DNA of 64,000 nt from Chromobacterium alkanivorans (GTDB taxonomy: Bacteria > Pseudomonadota > Gammaproteobacteria > Burkholderiales > Chromobacteriaceae): positions 682,001-746,000 of the forward strand of contig NZ_JAFHKL010000001.1 in NCBI RefSeq assembly GCF_016937655.1. Direction: 5' to 3'. Each line of letters starts with the position of its first letter. Within the stretch, counting starts at the first letter, position 1. Both the position numbers and the translations under genes were made by a program. The notes under the pieces were generated by a model. It was given only the letters and a program-made list of their open reading frames with translations. It did not search any database and had not been told where the DNA came from. Below, in pieces: positions 53,636 through 60,238 of the stretch.

Positions 53636-53923
53636 TCAGCCCTGGCGCGCTTTGGCTTTTTGGTAGGCTTGATTCTTGTCGCGATGTCCGATAGCCACCA
53701 CGATGATGATGATTTTGCCGTCGTCCACCTCATAAACCAGCCGGTATCCGGTCTGGCGCAGCTTGATCTTGTAGCAGCCTTCCAGGCCATGCAGCTTGGC
53801 GGCAGGGTTGTGCGGATGCTCGGCTCGTTCTCTCAGTTTCTTGGCAAACTGCTGTCGGATTGATGGGTCCAACTTTCGCCATTCCTTCTCCGCATCCACC
53901 CGGAAAACAATTTCATAGCTCAT
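53636..53923 (-). CDS. relE: RelE/ParE-type toxin
   Basis: 95 aa from the ATG at 53923. It has the RelE fold: FRVDAEKEWRKLDPSIRQQFAKKLRE, then LKLHGLEGCYKIKLRQTGYRLVYEV in parts, and IGHRDKNQAYQKA. It probably cleaves mRNA in the ribosome. Coupled to the antitoxin gene by an 11-bp overlap. Confidence 0.9.
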   Translation of the reverse strand: MSYEIVFRVDAEKEWRKLDPSIRQQFAKKLRERAEHPHNPAAKLHGLEGCYKIKLRQTGYRLVYEVDDGKIIIIVVAIGHRDKNQAYQKAKARQG

Positions 53924-54158
53924 CCAGGTCCACCTTGACGGTGGGCTGCTGCCGACGTTCCAGCACCAGCTTTGTGTCCTCAATGTCTTCAAGCAGGCTC
54001 ATCATGCGTTCGTACTGGGCTGCAGGGACAAGATAGGCCTCTGGGCGGTTGTGATTCAGGATCACCACCGGATGCCCTGCGGCCTCGCGCATGATGCCGG
54101 CAAAATTGCGCTTGAGCTCGGTGACGCTGACGGCCACATCGGCAAGTACCAAGTCCAT
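53913..54158 (-). CDS. Phd/YefM-family antitoxin
   Basis: 81 aa, with the N-terminal DNA-binding YefM pattern (VAVSVTELKRNFAGIMREAAGHPVVILNHNRPEAYLVP in overlapping parts) and a C-terminal acidic toxin-binding tail (VKVDLDEL). It is the first gene of the pair, as usual for autoregulated TA operons. It lies 54 bp from the leader-distal end of the CRISPR array. Confidence 0.9.
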   Translation of the reverse strand: MDLVLADVAVSVTELKRNFAGIMREAAGHPVVILNHNRPEAYLVPAAQYERMMSLLEDIEDTKLVLERRQQPTVKVDLDEL

Positions 54159-54212
54159 AATTTCTCCCTAGTCAATGTCAATTTAGATGCCTAATATAGC
54201 ATTGATTTTGTT

Positions 54213-55498
54213 GTGGAGAACTACCTGTCCGGCAGTGAACTAGAGCCGGCAGGCCCCACTCACCTCTTGAGATTTCTAAGCTGCCCATCCGGCAGAGAAC
54301 GAATTTGGGCGAGGTGATGGATTCGGGGGACCTTTCTAAGCTGCCTATCCGGCAGAGAACGTGCGCTACAGCAAAGAACGCGAAGTGCGCCATTTCTAAG
54401 CTGCCTATCCGGCAGAGAACCTCACCGTCGACGATCAGCTTGTAGTAGCTGATTTCTGCTGCCTATCCGGCAGAGAACCACCGGCTGGCTATCCAGGCCG
54501 GGTGCGCCGATTTCTAAGCTGCCTATCCGGCAGAGAACATATTTGCGTCCAGCGCCTGGCGCAAGGGACTTTTCTAAGCTGCCTATCCGGCAGAGAACGG
54601 CATGGTCTGCACTTCCGACGACGCCGACTCTTTCTAAGCTGCCCATCCGGCAGAGAACTCCTTGCCGCCGTTGGTCGCGGTCAGCGCCTTTTTCTAAGCT
54701 GCCCATCCGGCAGAGAACTGGCGCGGATCTGCGAAATCCAGCTGCTGCCCTTTCTAAGCTGCCCATCCGGCAGAGAACACCGAGCGTCAGCGTCTTGCTC
54801 CGTCCCAGGTTTTCTAAGCTGCCCATCCGGCAGAGAACACGATGAAACGCAAGGGGGCCGAGGCCGCCAATTTCTAAGCTGCCCATCCGGCAGAGAACGT
54901 CCACCCGCGTCTTGCGCGCCAGCAGGTCGCTTTCTAAGCTGCCCATCCGGCAGAGAACGAATTTTTTGCGCTAACGAGAAAACTTGGCTGTTTCTACGCT
55001 GCCCATCCGGCAGAGAACAATGCGATGGTGGGCGCCCTGGGCGGCTTCATTTTCTAAGCTGCCCATCCGGCAGAGAACACGGATGGGGCATTGCGGTGGG
55101 TCCGCAACTTTTTCTAAGCTGCCCATCCGGCAGAGAACAGCGCGGAGCGCACCAGAGCGCCGACGCCCAATTTCTAAGCTGCCCATCCGGCAGAGAACCG
55201 CCGCACGTCCCAACCTGCTGACACGTAATCTTTCTAAGCTGCCCATCCGGCAGAGAACAGACGGTCTACATCTATGGCTACGACCGTGATTTTCTAAGCT
55301 GCCCATCCGGCAGAGAACGAGCTGTACCCGTACAAATCGCAAATCACCTTTTTCTAAGCTGCTCATCCGGCAGAGAACACTGTTCGGACCGCGGCACGTT
55401 GCTGGCATTTTTTCTAAGCTGCTCATCCGGCAGAGAACGAGATGTTCGCGGTTGAGCTTTTCAGGGCTTTTTTCTAAGCTGCTCATCCGGCAGAGAAC
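54213..55498 (-). CRISPR. Type I-F CRISPR array, 22 repeats and 21 spacers
   Basis: Repeats are 28 nt and spacers 32 nt, with a strict period of 60. On the minus strand the repeat begins GTTCTCTGCCGG and ends with the CTTAGAAA handle, with the CTGCC/GGCAG stem used by Csy4. The leader is on the right, next to csy4. The leftmost repeat (54213-54240) is badly degenerate, as expected of the distal end. The centre of the repeat varies in blocks: TGCTCATCC in the three leader-proximal repeats, TGCCCATCC in most, TGCCTATCC in distal ones. One repeat (54453-54478) has lost 2 nt. Spacers show no match to this window by eye. Confidence 0.98.
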
Positions 55499-55627
55499 TA
55501 GAGCCTTTCCCCCGCAAACCCGCGCCAGCGGGGGAAAGCATCGCTTTCCCCAATAAAAACCCTTTTCTCACACCCCGCGCCAAGCCCTTGATTTAACAGG
55601 CTTGGCGGTGGGGTGTGAAAAAAAGGG
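55499..55627 (-). promoter_or_regulatory. CRISPR leader and csy operon 3' hairpins
   Basis: Two strong stems: 55560-55627, an imperfect long stem containing CACACCCC/GGGGTGTG and GCCAAGCC/GGCTTGGC that abuts the csy4 stop, and 55505-55515 with 55528-55538 (11 bp, perfect) next to the first repeat. The first may end or process the csy mRNA. The AT-rich bit between them (55545-55566) may hold the array promoter. Confidence 0.55.
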
Positions 55628-56185
55628 TCAGAACCACGGCACGGTGGCGTCGGGGCTGAGGCCGAAGGCGTTGAAGCGGCCGCCGTGGGTGGCCGGGGCT
55701 GGGCGCTGCTCGATGTGCAGCTGATAGCGCTGGCCGGTGCTGGCGCTGTTGAGGGTGAGGAAGGGCTGGGTCAGCCGGCGGGCGGCGCTGTCCGGGAAGC
55801 GCTGCGCGGCCTCTTCCGCGCTGATGCCCAGCCGCCGCACCAGCCGGCGGCGTTCCTTGTCCGGGTTGGTCTTGGCCTGCTTGCGCCGTACCTGCCAGGC
55901 TTCCGCCTGCGGCGGCACCGGCTGGATGGCGGCTAGCGCGATGTGGTCGCGCATGCCGCTGAGCCAGTCGCCGGCCATCAGCCGCTGCAAGGCGGCGTGG
56001 CCGCCGTGCAGGCGCAGGGTGTCGCCCAGCGCGGCGGCCGGGGCCGCGCGTGGGAAGCTGACACCGATGTCGTCGCGGCCTTGCTCGCTCAGCGCGCGGT
56101 GCAGCTTGGCGAACAGCGCGTTCATCAGCAGCGTGGGCGCAAACTCCGGGTCCGGACGCAGCCGGATGTCCAGGTAGTGGTCCAT
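55628..56185 (-). CDS. cas6f: CRISPR endoribonuclease Csy4/Cas6f
   Basis: 185 aa, closely like P. aeruginosa Csy4: MDHYLDIRLRPDPEF start, catalytic H29 (AKLHRAL), an arginine-rich helix (DKERRRLVRRLG) that grips the repeat stem, LNSASTGQRYQL, and VPWF at the end. It cuts pre-crRNA after the repeat stem and stays on the crRNA 3' end. It follows csy3 with a 3-bp gap. Confidence 0.97.
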   Translation of the reverse strand: MDHYLDIRLRPDPEFAPTLLMNALFAKLHRALSEQGRDDIGVSFPRAAPAAALGDTLRLHGGHAALQRLMAGDWLSGMRDHIALAAIQPVPPQAEAWQVRRKQAKTNPDKERRRLVRRLGISAEEAAQRFPDSAARRLTQPFLTLNSASTGQRYQLHIEQRPAPATHGGRFNAFGLSPDATVPWF

Positions 56186-56188
56186 GGC

Positions 56189-57226
56189 TTACTCCGCCGC
56201 GCCGAACACGCCGCCGCGGATCAGCGTGGCCAGCACAAAGTGCTGGTCGTGCGGCGACGGGGATTGGTCTTTCAGCACCCAGTTGTCCAGCAGGGTGTAG
56301 AAGTCGGACTTGGCCTTGGGCTGGCGGCAGGCCTTGCCCAGCGTGGTGACCGAGCCGTAGGGCTCTACGGCGATGGGGCCGAGCTGTTCGGCTTCCGGGT
56401 GCCAGTCGTCAATGGTGCGGATGGCGTTGCCCAGCTTCTGCGAGTGGATGGCGGCGATTTTCAGCGCGCCTTGCTCGATGGCGTACAAGGTCTTGCTCTT
56501 GTCGCCGCGGCCGCGGTCCAGGATCAGTTCCTGCGACGGGAACACCTCCTGGCCGGCGCCCAACCGCGCAAAGGCGGTGATCTGCAACAGCAGATGGCGC
56601 TGGCCGGCCAGGCCGGCGGCGATGGCGGCGGCCAGCTGTTCCAGCGCGGCGGCCTGGCTGCCGGGGTCGAAGTGGCGCAGGGACAGCGCCAGCGCGTCGA
56701 ACTGCCATTGCTGCGCCGGCTGGCCTTGTTCCAGCAGCGCCACCCGCACCTCCACCTGCTCCGCGCCCACGCGGTTGCGCCACAGGAAGCGGCCATTGGC
56801 CAGGTTGCAGGCGTAGCGGCGCGCCAGTTCGGCAAAGCCGTGGGCCTGCACATAGCTGGCCACGGTGGCGCGCAGCTTGGCCTGGTAGGCGCTGTCGTTG
56901 CAGGCGGACGGCGCGCCGACATTGCCCAGCACCCGCAGCGTGAAGCTGACTTTTAAAGTGTCCGCGTGGTGCGGCAGCGCGGCCACGTCCACGGTTTGCA
57001 GATTGGGGTTTTCAATCTGCGCGTCCAGCTTTGCCGGGTCCTGGTCCTTGGTTTTCAGACGGTTGGAAATGGTGCCGCGCACGGATTTTTCGATGACTCT
57101 GACCGGCTCCCAGCCGGCGTGCTGCTCGCGCTGTTGCCAGTCGCCGGCGTGGAACAGGGCGTCGGACGGGTCCAGCTTGCGTTCAAAGGCCAATACGGTA
57201 GCGGTTTTCAGCGGTGCGGTGCTCAT
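56189..57226 (-). CDS. cas7f: Cascade backbone subunit Csy3/Cas7f
   Basis: 345 aa. It forms the six-copy backbone along the cr[20 protein letters not shown] near the N-terminus, SNRLKT, and the middle [20 protein letters not shown] are Cas7f motifs. It lies 12 bp after csy2. Confidence 0.95.
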   Translation of the reverse strand: MSTAPLKTATVLAFERKLDPSDALFHAGDWQQREQHAGWEPVRVIEKSVRGTISNRLKTKDQDPAKLDAQIENPNLQTVDVAALPHHADTLKVSFTLRVLGNVGAPSACNDSAYQAKLRATVASYVQAHGFAELARRYACNLANGRFLWRNRVGAEQVEVRVALLEQGQPAQQWQFDALALSLRHFDPGSQAAALEQLAAAIAAGLAGQRHLLLQITAFARLGAGQEVFPSQELILDRGRGDKSKTLYAIEQGALKIAAIHSQKLGNAIRTIDDWHPEAEQLGPIAVEPYGSVTTLGKACRQPKAKSDFYTLLDNWVLKDQSPSPHDQHFVLATLIRGGVFGAAE

Positions 57227-57238
57227 GGGGCTTCCTTT

Positions 57239-58237
57239 CTAGTCTTCTATGTCCAAGGTGGCGGCGTAATCATTGCGGCAGCGGTACAAGCCGCTGGCGG
57301 TGTCGTCATCGGCGTACCACAGCAGTTGGTTGACATCGTGCAAGCGGTGCGGGCTGACCCATTCGCCCAGCGAATACAGGCTTTCCACAAAGCGGAACGG
57401 CGTATGCATGTCGCGGGCGTTGGCCACGCTGCCGGCCGGGTAGAGCGGGGACAGCGCGCCGTAACCCACCGGCATCGGCACCGTCCAGCCCTGGCTGTGG
57501 CCGCGTTGGCTGCGCCATTCCAGCGTGCGGCGCGGCTCGCCGCCGGCCGGGTCCGCTTGTTCCTGCCAGTGCGGCGCGTGGTTGATGCGGGACAGGTCCA
57601 GCCAGGCGTCGAAGGCGTCCGCCTGCGGCTGGCTGGCGCGCAGCGTGGCCAGATGGCTTTGCAGCAAGTCGTCGCGCGATACCAGCGCAAAGCCGGGCAG
57701 CAGGTTGCGCCGCAGTTGGCGGAATTCTTCGCGCCGCGTCGCTTCGTCCTCGTTCAAAGTCATCAGCAGCGGCGCGGGACGGCGGCGGCCGGGCAGCGGC
57801 GGCGTCACGCTGCCGCCGGCAATGCGCATGCCGTGCAGGGTGTCCGCCACTTGCCGCGCCAGTGCCGGCAGCTGCTCCCTGGGCGCGGCCAGCGCTTCGC
57901 CGGTGAGGCCGAACAGCAGGCTGATGTCCAGGTGGATGCGGCCTTCCTCCACGATGGCGGCGGTGCTGCCGTCCTTGTCCACCGGGTTGCGGCTGAGGTG
58001 GAAGCCCTGGGTGTAAGCGCCGCTGGTCTGCGCCTGGTAATGGTGGCAAACCACGCCCACCGCTTCGAACTGCAAATCCAGGCTGCCGGCCAGCTTGCGC
58101 TCCAGCGCCTGGGCCAGGCCGGTGAAGGCGGTGATGGCCGGAAAACCCCAAGTGAAGGGGCTGGAAATGGCGTTGGCGTTTTGCACCCGCAGCCGGGGCA
58201 CGCTCAGCAGGCCGGTGATCACGGGCAGGGTGCTCAT
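57239..58237 (-). CDS. cas5f: Cascade subunit Csy2/Cas5f
   Basis: 332 aa from the ATG at 58237, which overlaps the csy1 stop (ATGA). It binds the 5' handle of the crRNA with Csy1. LRVQNANAISSPFTWGFPAITAFTG is in two halves the typical Csy2 start; PMPVGYGALSPLYPAGSVANARD lies near the end. The open frame reaches 58753 but its upstream part is antisense to csy1. Confidence 0.95.
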   Translation of the reverse strand: MSTLPVITGLLSVPRLRVQNANAISSPFTWGFPAITAFTGLAQALERKLAGSLDLQFEAVGVVCHHYQAQTSGAYTQGFHLSRNPVDKDGSTAAIVEEGRIHLDISLLFGLTGEALAAPREQLPALARQVADTLHGMRIAGGSVTPPLPGRRRPAPLLMTLNEDEATRREEFRQLRRNLLPGFALVSRDDLLQSHLATLRASQPQADAFDAWLDLSRINHAPHWQEQADPAGGEPRRTLEWRSQRGHSQGWTVPMPVGYGALSPLYPAGSVANARDMHTPFRFVESLYSLGEWVSPHRLHDVNQLLWYADDDTASGLYRCRNDYAATLDIED

Positions 58238-59577
58238 GCTTGCTCCTTGGCCATGGCCGCCAGCTGGCGGCGGGTTTGATCGTGCTGGGCCTGCCAGCCC
58301 AGGTCTCCGGCCAGCTCCCGCGCCCAGTGACGGAATTCCGCGTCGCCCATTTCCAGCGGGCTGGCGTCGAATTGCTGGTTCAGCCAGCGGCCGAATCGCT
58401 TGGCCACTTCCAGCGGCCAGTCCTCGCCGTGCCAGCGCGCGGCAAAGTCCGCGTCCGCATCGGCGCGCCAGGGGTCCAGCCACAGCTGCTGGTATTCCGG
58501 CAGCCGACAGCGCGCTTCCGCGCTCCAGCCGGGCGGCAGGCCTTCGTGCATTTCCTTGCCGAACAGCAGCAGTTCCTCCAGCAGCGCGTCGCTCAACTCG
58601 TCGCGGCGGTCGCGGGTGTCCATGATCTTGCGTGGCTGGCTTTCCAGAAAGGCGCGCAACTGGCGGACCAGCCGGCGCACATCGTTGCGGCGGCCAAAGC
58701 GCAGCAGCGCGTCTTCGGTATTGAGCGGCGGTTTCAGGCCCAGGCTCCGCCACTGCGGCGGCAGGGAAGCCAGCAGATAGTTATTGCCCTTGCGTTCGCT
58801 ATTGAGCTGGGAAATATTCTGCGGCTTGGTGCCGCCCAGCTTCTGCACCGCCAGCTGCGGATAGTCGCAATAGCCGTGCGGATGATCGCGCTGTTCGCGG
58901 CGGGCCTGGCGCGCGGCCTTGGCGGCTTCGCCGAAGCGGTGTTCCTGGATGGTTTGATACAGCCGCTGCGCCAGCGCGCTGGGATAGAGCGGGGCCAGCA
59001 GGTGGTAGTCCTCGTCCTTGGCCGGCTCGTAACCCACCAGCCAATACACTTGTTTGGCGCGGCTGTGGCTGGCGGCGTCCGCGCCGGCGTCGGTCAGCGC
59101 GGCGAAGGCGGCGATCCAGGCTTGCGCCTGCTCGGTGTCGTCGCTGAGCGCGGCGGCCAGGTCGGCGTCCTGCGCCAAGGCCAGGGCCAGCAGGCTTTGG
59201 CCGTCGTGTTGTTGTTTCAGAAATTTGTACACATCCAGCGCGGCGGCGTTGCCCACCACGTCGTCGGCAAAATCCGCGCCCAGGCAGTGGCTGCCCACTT
59301 CGCGGCGCGCCGGCAGGGAGGAGGGCGGCGCGTACAGATTGCTGCCGCGGGCGTCCGGGTGAACGGCTTTAAGGGTGTGGGTGGCGGCTTGCAGCTGGCC
59401 GGCGCGGCGGGCGGCGTCCGCCAGCCAGGCGGCGGGTTGGTGCTGGGCCAGCAGCGCTTCGCGCTTGGCGTCGTCGTCGGGCGCAAGCTTGTCCAGCTTG
59501 TCGTCGCGCCGTTGCCGGATGAAGCCGGCCATCAAGGTGCGTAGTGCGGTGGCGCGGGGCGTGAGGGTAGGGGGCAT
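58234..59577 (-). CDS. cas8f: Large Cascade subunit Csy1/Cas8f
   Basis: 447 aa with an AAGGA ribosome site. It recognises the CC PAM together with Csy2. Family motifs include SHCLGADFADDVVGNAAALDVYKFL (in overlapping parts), QVYWLV, GGTKPQNISQLNSERKG and WRSLGLKPP. It is a separate gene, not fused to cas5f as in Tn7-type I-F3 systems. It is the first gene of the operon; no cas1 or cas2-3 precedes it. Confidence 0.96.
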   Translation of the reverse strand: MPPTLTPRATALRTLMAGFIRQRRDDKLDKLAPDDDAKREALLAQHQPAAWLADAARRAGQLQAATHTLKAVHPDARGSNLYAPPSSLPARREVGSHCLGADFADDVVGNAAALDVYKFLKQQHDGQSLLALALAQDADLAAALSDDTEQAQAWIAAFAALTDAGADAASHSRAKQVYWLVGYEPAKDEDYHLLAPLYPSALAQRLYQTIQEHRFGEAAKAARQARREQRDHPHGYCDYPQLAVQKLGGTKPQNISQLNSERKGNNYLLASLPPQWRSLGLKPPLNTEDALLRFGRRNDVRRLVRQLRAFLESQPRKIMDTRDRRDELSDALLEELLLFGKEMHEGLPPGWSAEARCRLPEYQQLWLDPWRADADADFAARWHGEDWPLEVAKRFGRWLNQQFDASPLEMGDAEFRHWARELAGDLGWQAQHDQTRRQLAAMAKEQA

Positions 59578-59618
59578 GGCTGTCCTTGGATCACAAAGTC
59601 AGGAACAAACAGCAACGC

Positions 59619-59647
59619 GGCCCCGGCGCTATTAGGCTGCCGGGGCC
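59619..59647. repeat. 9-bp inverted repeat in the csy1 leader
   Basis: GGCCCCGGC (59619-59627) and GCCGGGGCC (59639-59647) around an 11-nt loop, 42 bp before the csy1 start. In the csy transcript it would form a very stable 5'-UTR hairpin. Confidence 0.6.
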
Positions 59648-59681
59648 TTGGCTCGGTGCTTCATTGCATGCGCATCCTCCT
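59632..59681 (-). other. Mini-ORFs with a perfect Shine-Dalgarno, possible CreT-like element
   Basis: On the minus strand AGGAGG (59681-59676) is followed 6 nt later by ATG-CAA-TGA (59669-59661, a two-codon frame), overlapped by an ATG opening a 10-codon frame (59664-59632). A perfect ribosome site in front of so short a frame is unusual. It lies between the self-target site and csy1. A tiny toxin or a leader peptide are both possible. Nothing proves it is translated. Confidence 0.3.
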
Positions 59682-59755
59682 GTTTTGCAAGGGGTTGGGG
59701 TGGGAGACCGGTCTGCCAGGCGCACTCTCACAACATCACCATACGCCATTTTTTT

Positions 59756-59783
59756 ATCCTAGTCTATTTCAGATTGACTTTAA
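59756..59783 (-). promoter_or_regulatory. Candidate csy promoter overlapping the pseudo-spacer target
   Basis: Minus-strand -10-like TAGGAT (59761-59756) with a -35-like TTAAAG (59783-59778), 16-bp spacing. The best-matching self-target of the pseudo-spacer (59758-59781 with its CC PAM) covers this promoter completely. Promoter scores are modest. Confidence 0.4.
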
Positions 59784-59800
59784 TAGTTGGTGCGCGGTGG

Positions 59801-59813
59801 TGGCTTATAAAAT
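59801..59813 (+). promoter_or_regulatory. Extended -10 promoter for the guide-like RNA
   Basis: TGGCTTATAAAAT contains TATAAA at 59806-59811 with a TG a few bases upstream. A transcript would start near 59819, one base before the first degenerate repeat. Confidence 0.45.
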
Positions 59814-59819
59814 CGGCGG

Positions 59820-59929
59820 CCACTGTCGGCATAAGGCAGCTTAGAAATAGTCCATTTAGGATTGTCTTTTTATTCTCTGCCGGATAGGCAGCTCAGACTG
59901 GCCAGCGCGCAAGCGACTGGCCTTTTTTT
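59820..59929 (+). ncRNA. CreA/CreR-like CRISPR regulatory RNA
   Basis: The order is degenerate repeat (59820-59847, retaining the 3' GGCAGCTTAGAAA and hence the full 8-nt crRNA handle), pseudo-spacer (59848-59871, 24 nt), second repeat (59872-59899, 24 of 28 identical to the array repeat with the intact CTGCC/GGCAG stem) and terminator. It is on the plus strand, opposite to the main array. The pseudo-spacer matches 59760-59781 at 18 of 22 positions with a CC PAM at 59758-59759. The guide length and the repeat decay resemble CreA/CreR RNAs rather than an active array. Confidence 0.75.
59900..59929 (+). terminator. Terminator of the guide-like RNA
   Basis: GGCCAG-CGC (59900-59908), loop GCAA, GCG-a-CTGGCC (59913-59922), then seven T. 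It starts directly at the end of the second repeat. Confidence 0.85.
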
Positions 59930-60135
59930 ACGTCCATTCGACTGGCATGCCGTCTGCCAGTGTGCCTGCGGCGGGATCGTATTGGAATGGACAGTGGGTG
60001 GGATTTACTTGATTTGAATCAGGCGGGGGAGGGTTGGTGTTTTTGGAGGAGGCATGCGGCTGGGGGATAGCCTGCAAGGGCGGCGGCTTTGCCGAGCGGG
60101 GCTGAGGCTGGAGATGGGATAGGCCTAATCAAACC

Positions 60136-60154
60136 AATATTGATAATCATTCCT
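60136..60154. promoter_or_regulatory. Fur box upstream of the siderophore NRPS
   Basis: AATATTGATAATCATTCCT matches the classical Fur box at 14 of 19 positions and contains the exact core GATAATCATT. A TATAGT -10-like hexamer (60158-60163) follows. It lies 84 bp before the NRPS start; iron repression is the expected control. Confidence 0.75.
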
Positions 60155-60238
60155 ATTTATAGTGTAAGATTGCTGCTCTCATTTGATCTGCCCACGCATC
60201 ATACGCGCTGGCATGGAACCGCAACGGCACGCCTTCTT

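Noticed and set aside
54502-55221. Open frames with repeating FLSCPSGRE and SKLPIRQRT peptides
   Set aside because: They are translations of the CRISPR repeats every 60 bases, not proteins.
57239-58753. Longer csy2 starting at 58753
   Set aside because: The extra 172 residues lie inside csy1 in another frame; the ATG at 58237 overlaps the csy1 stop and matches Csy2.
55628-59577. Tn7-like CRISPR transposon (I-F3)
   Set aside because: cas8f and cas5f are separate genes, and no tniQ, tnsA, tnsB or tnsC is present. The missing cas1 and cas2-3 are the only shared trait.
59820-59899. Remnant of a second ordinary CRISPR array left by deletion of cas1/cas2-3
   Set aside because: Considered, but the 24-nt interval, the intact handle and stem, the adjacent terminator and the PAM-flanked match to a nearby promoter are better explained by a regulatory RNA. 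A relic origin of that RNA remains possible.
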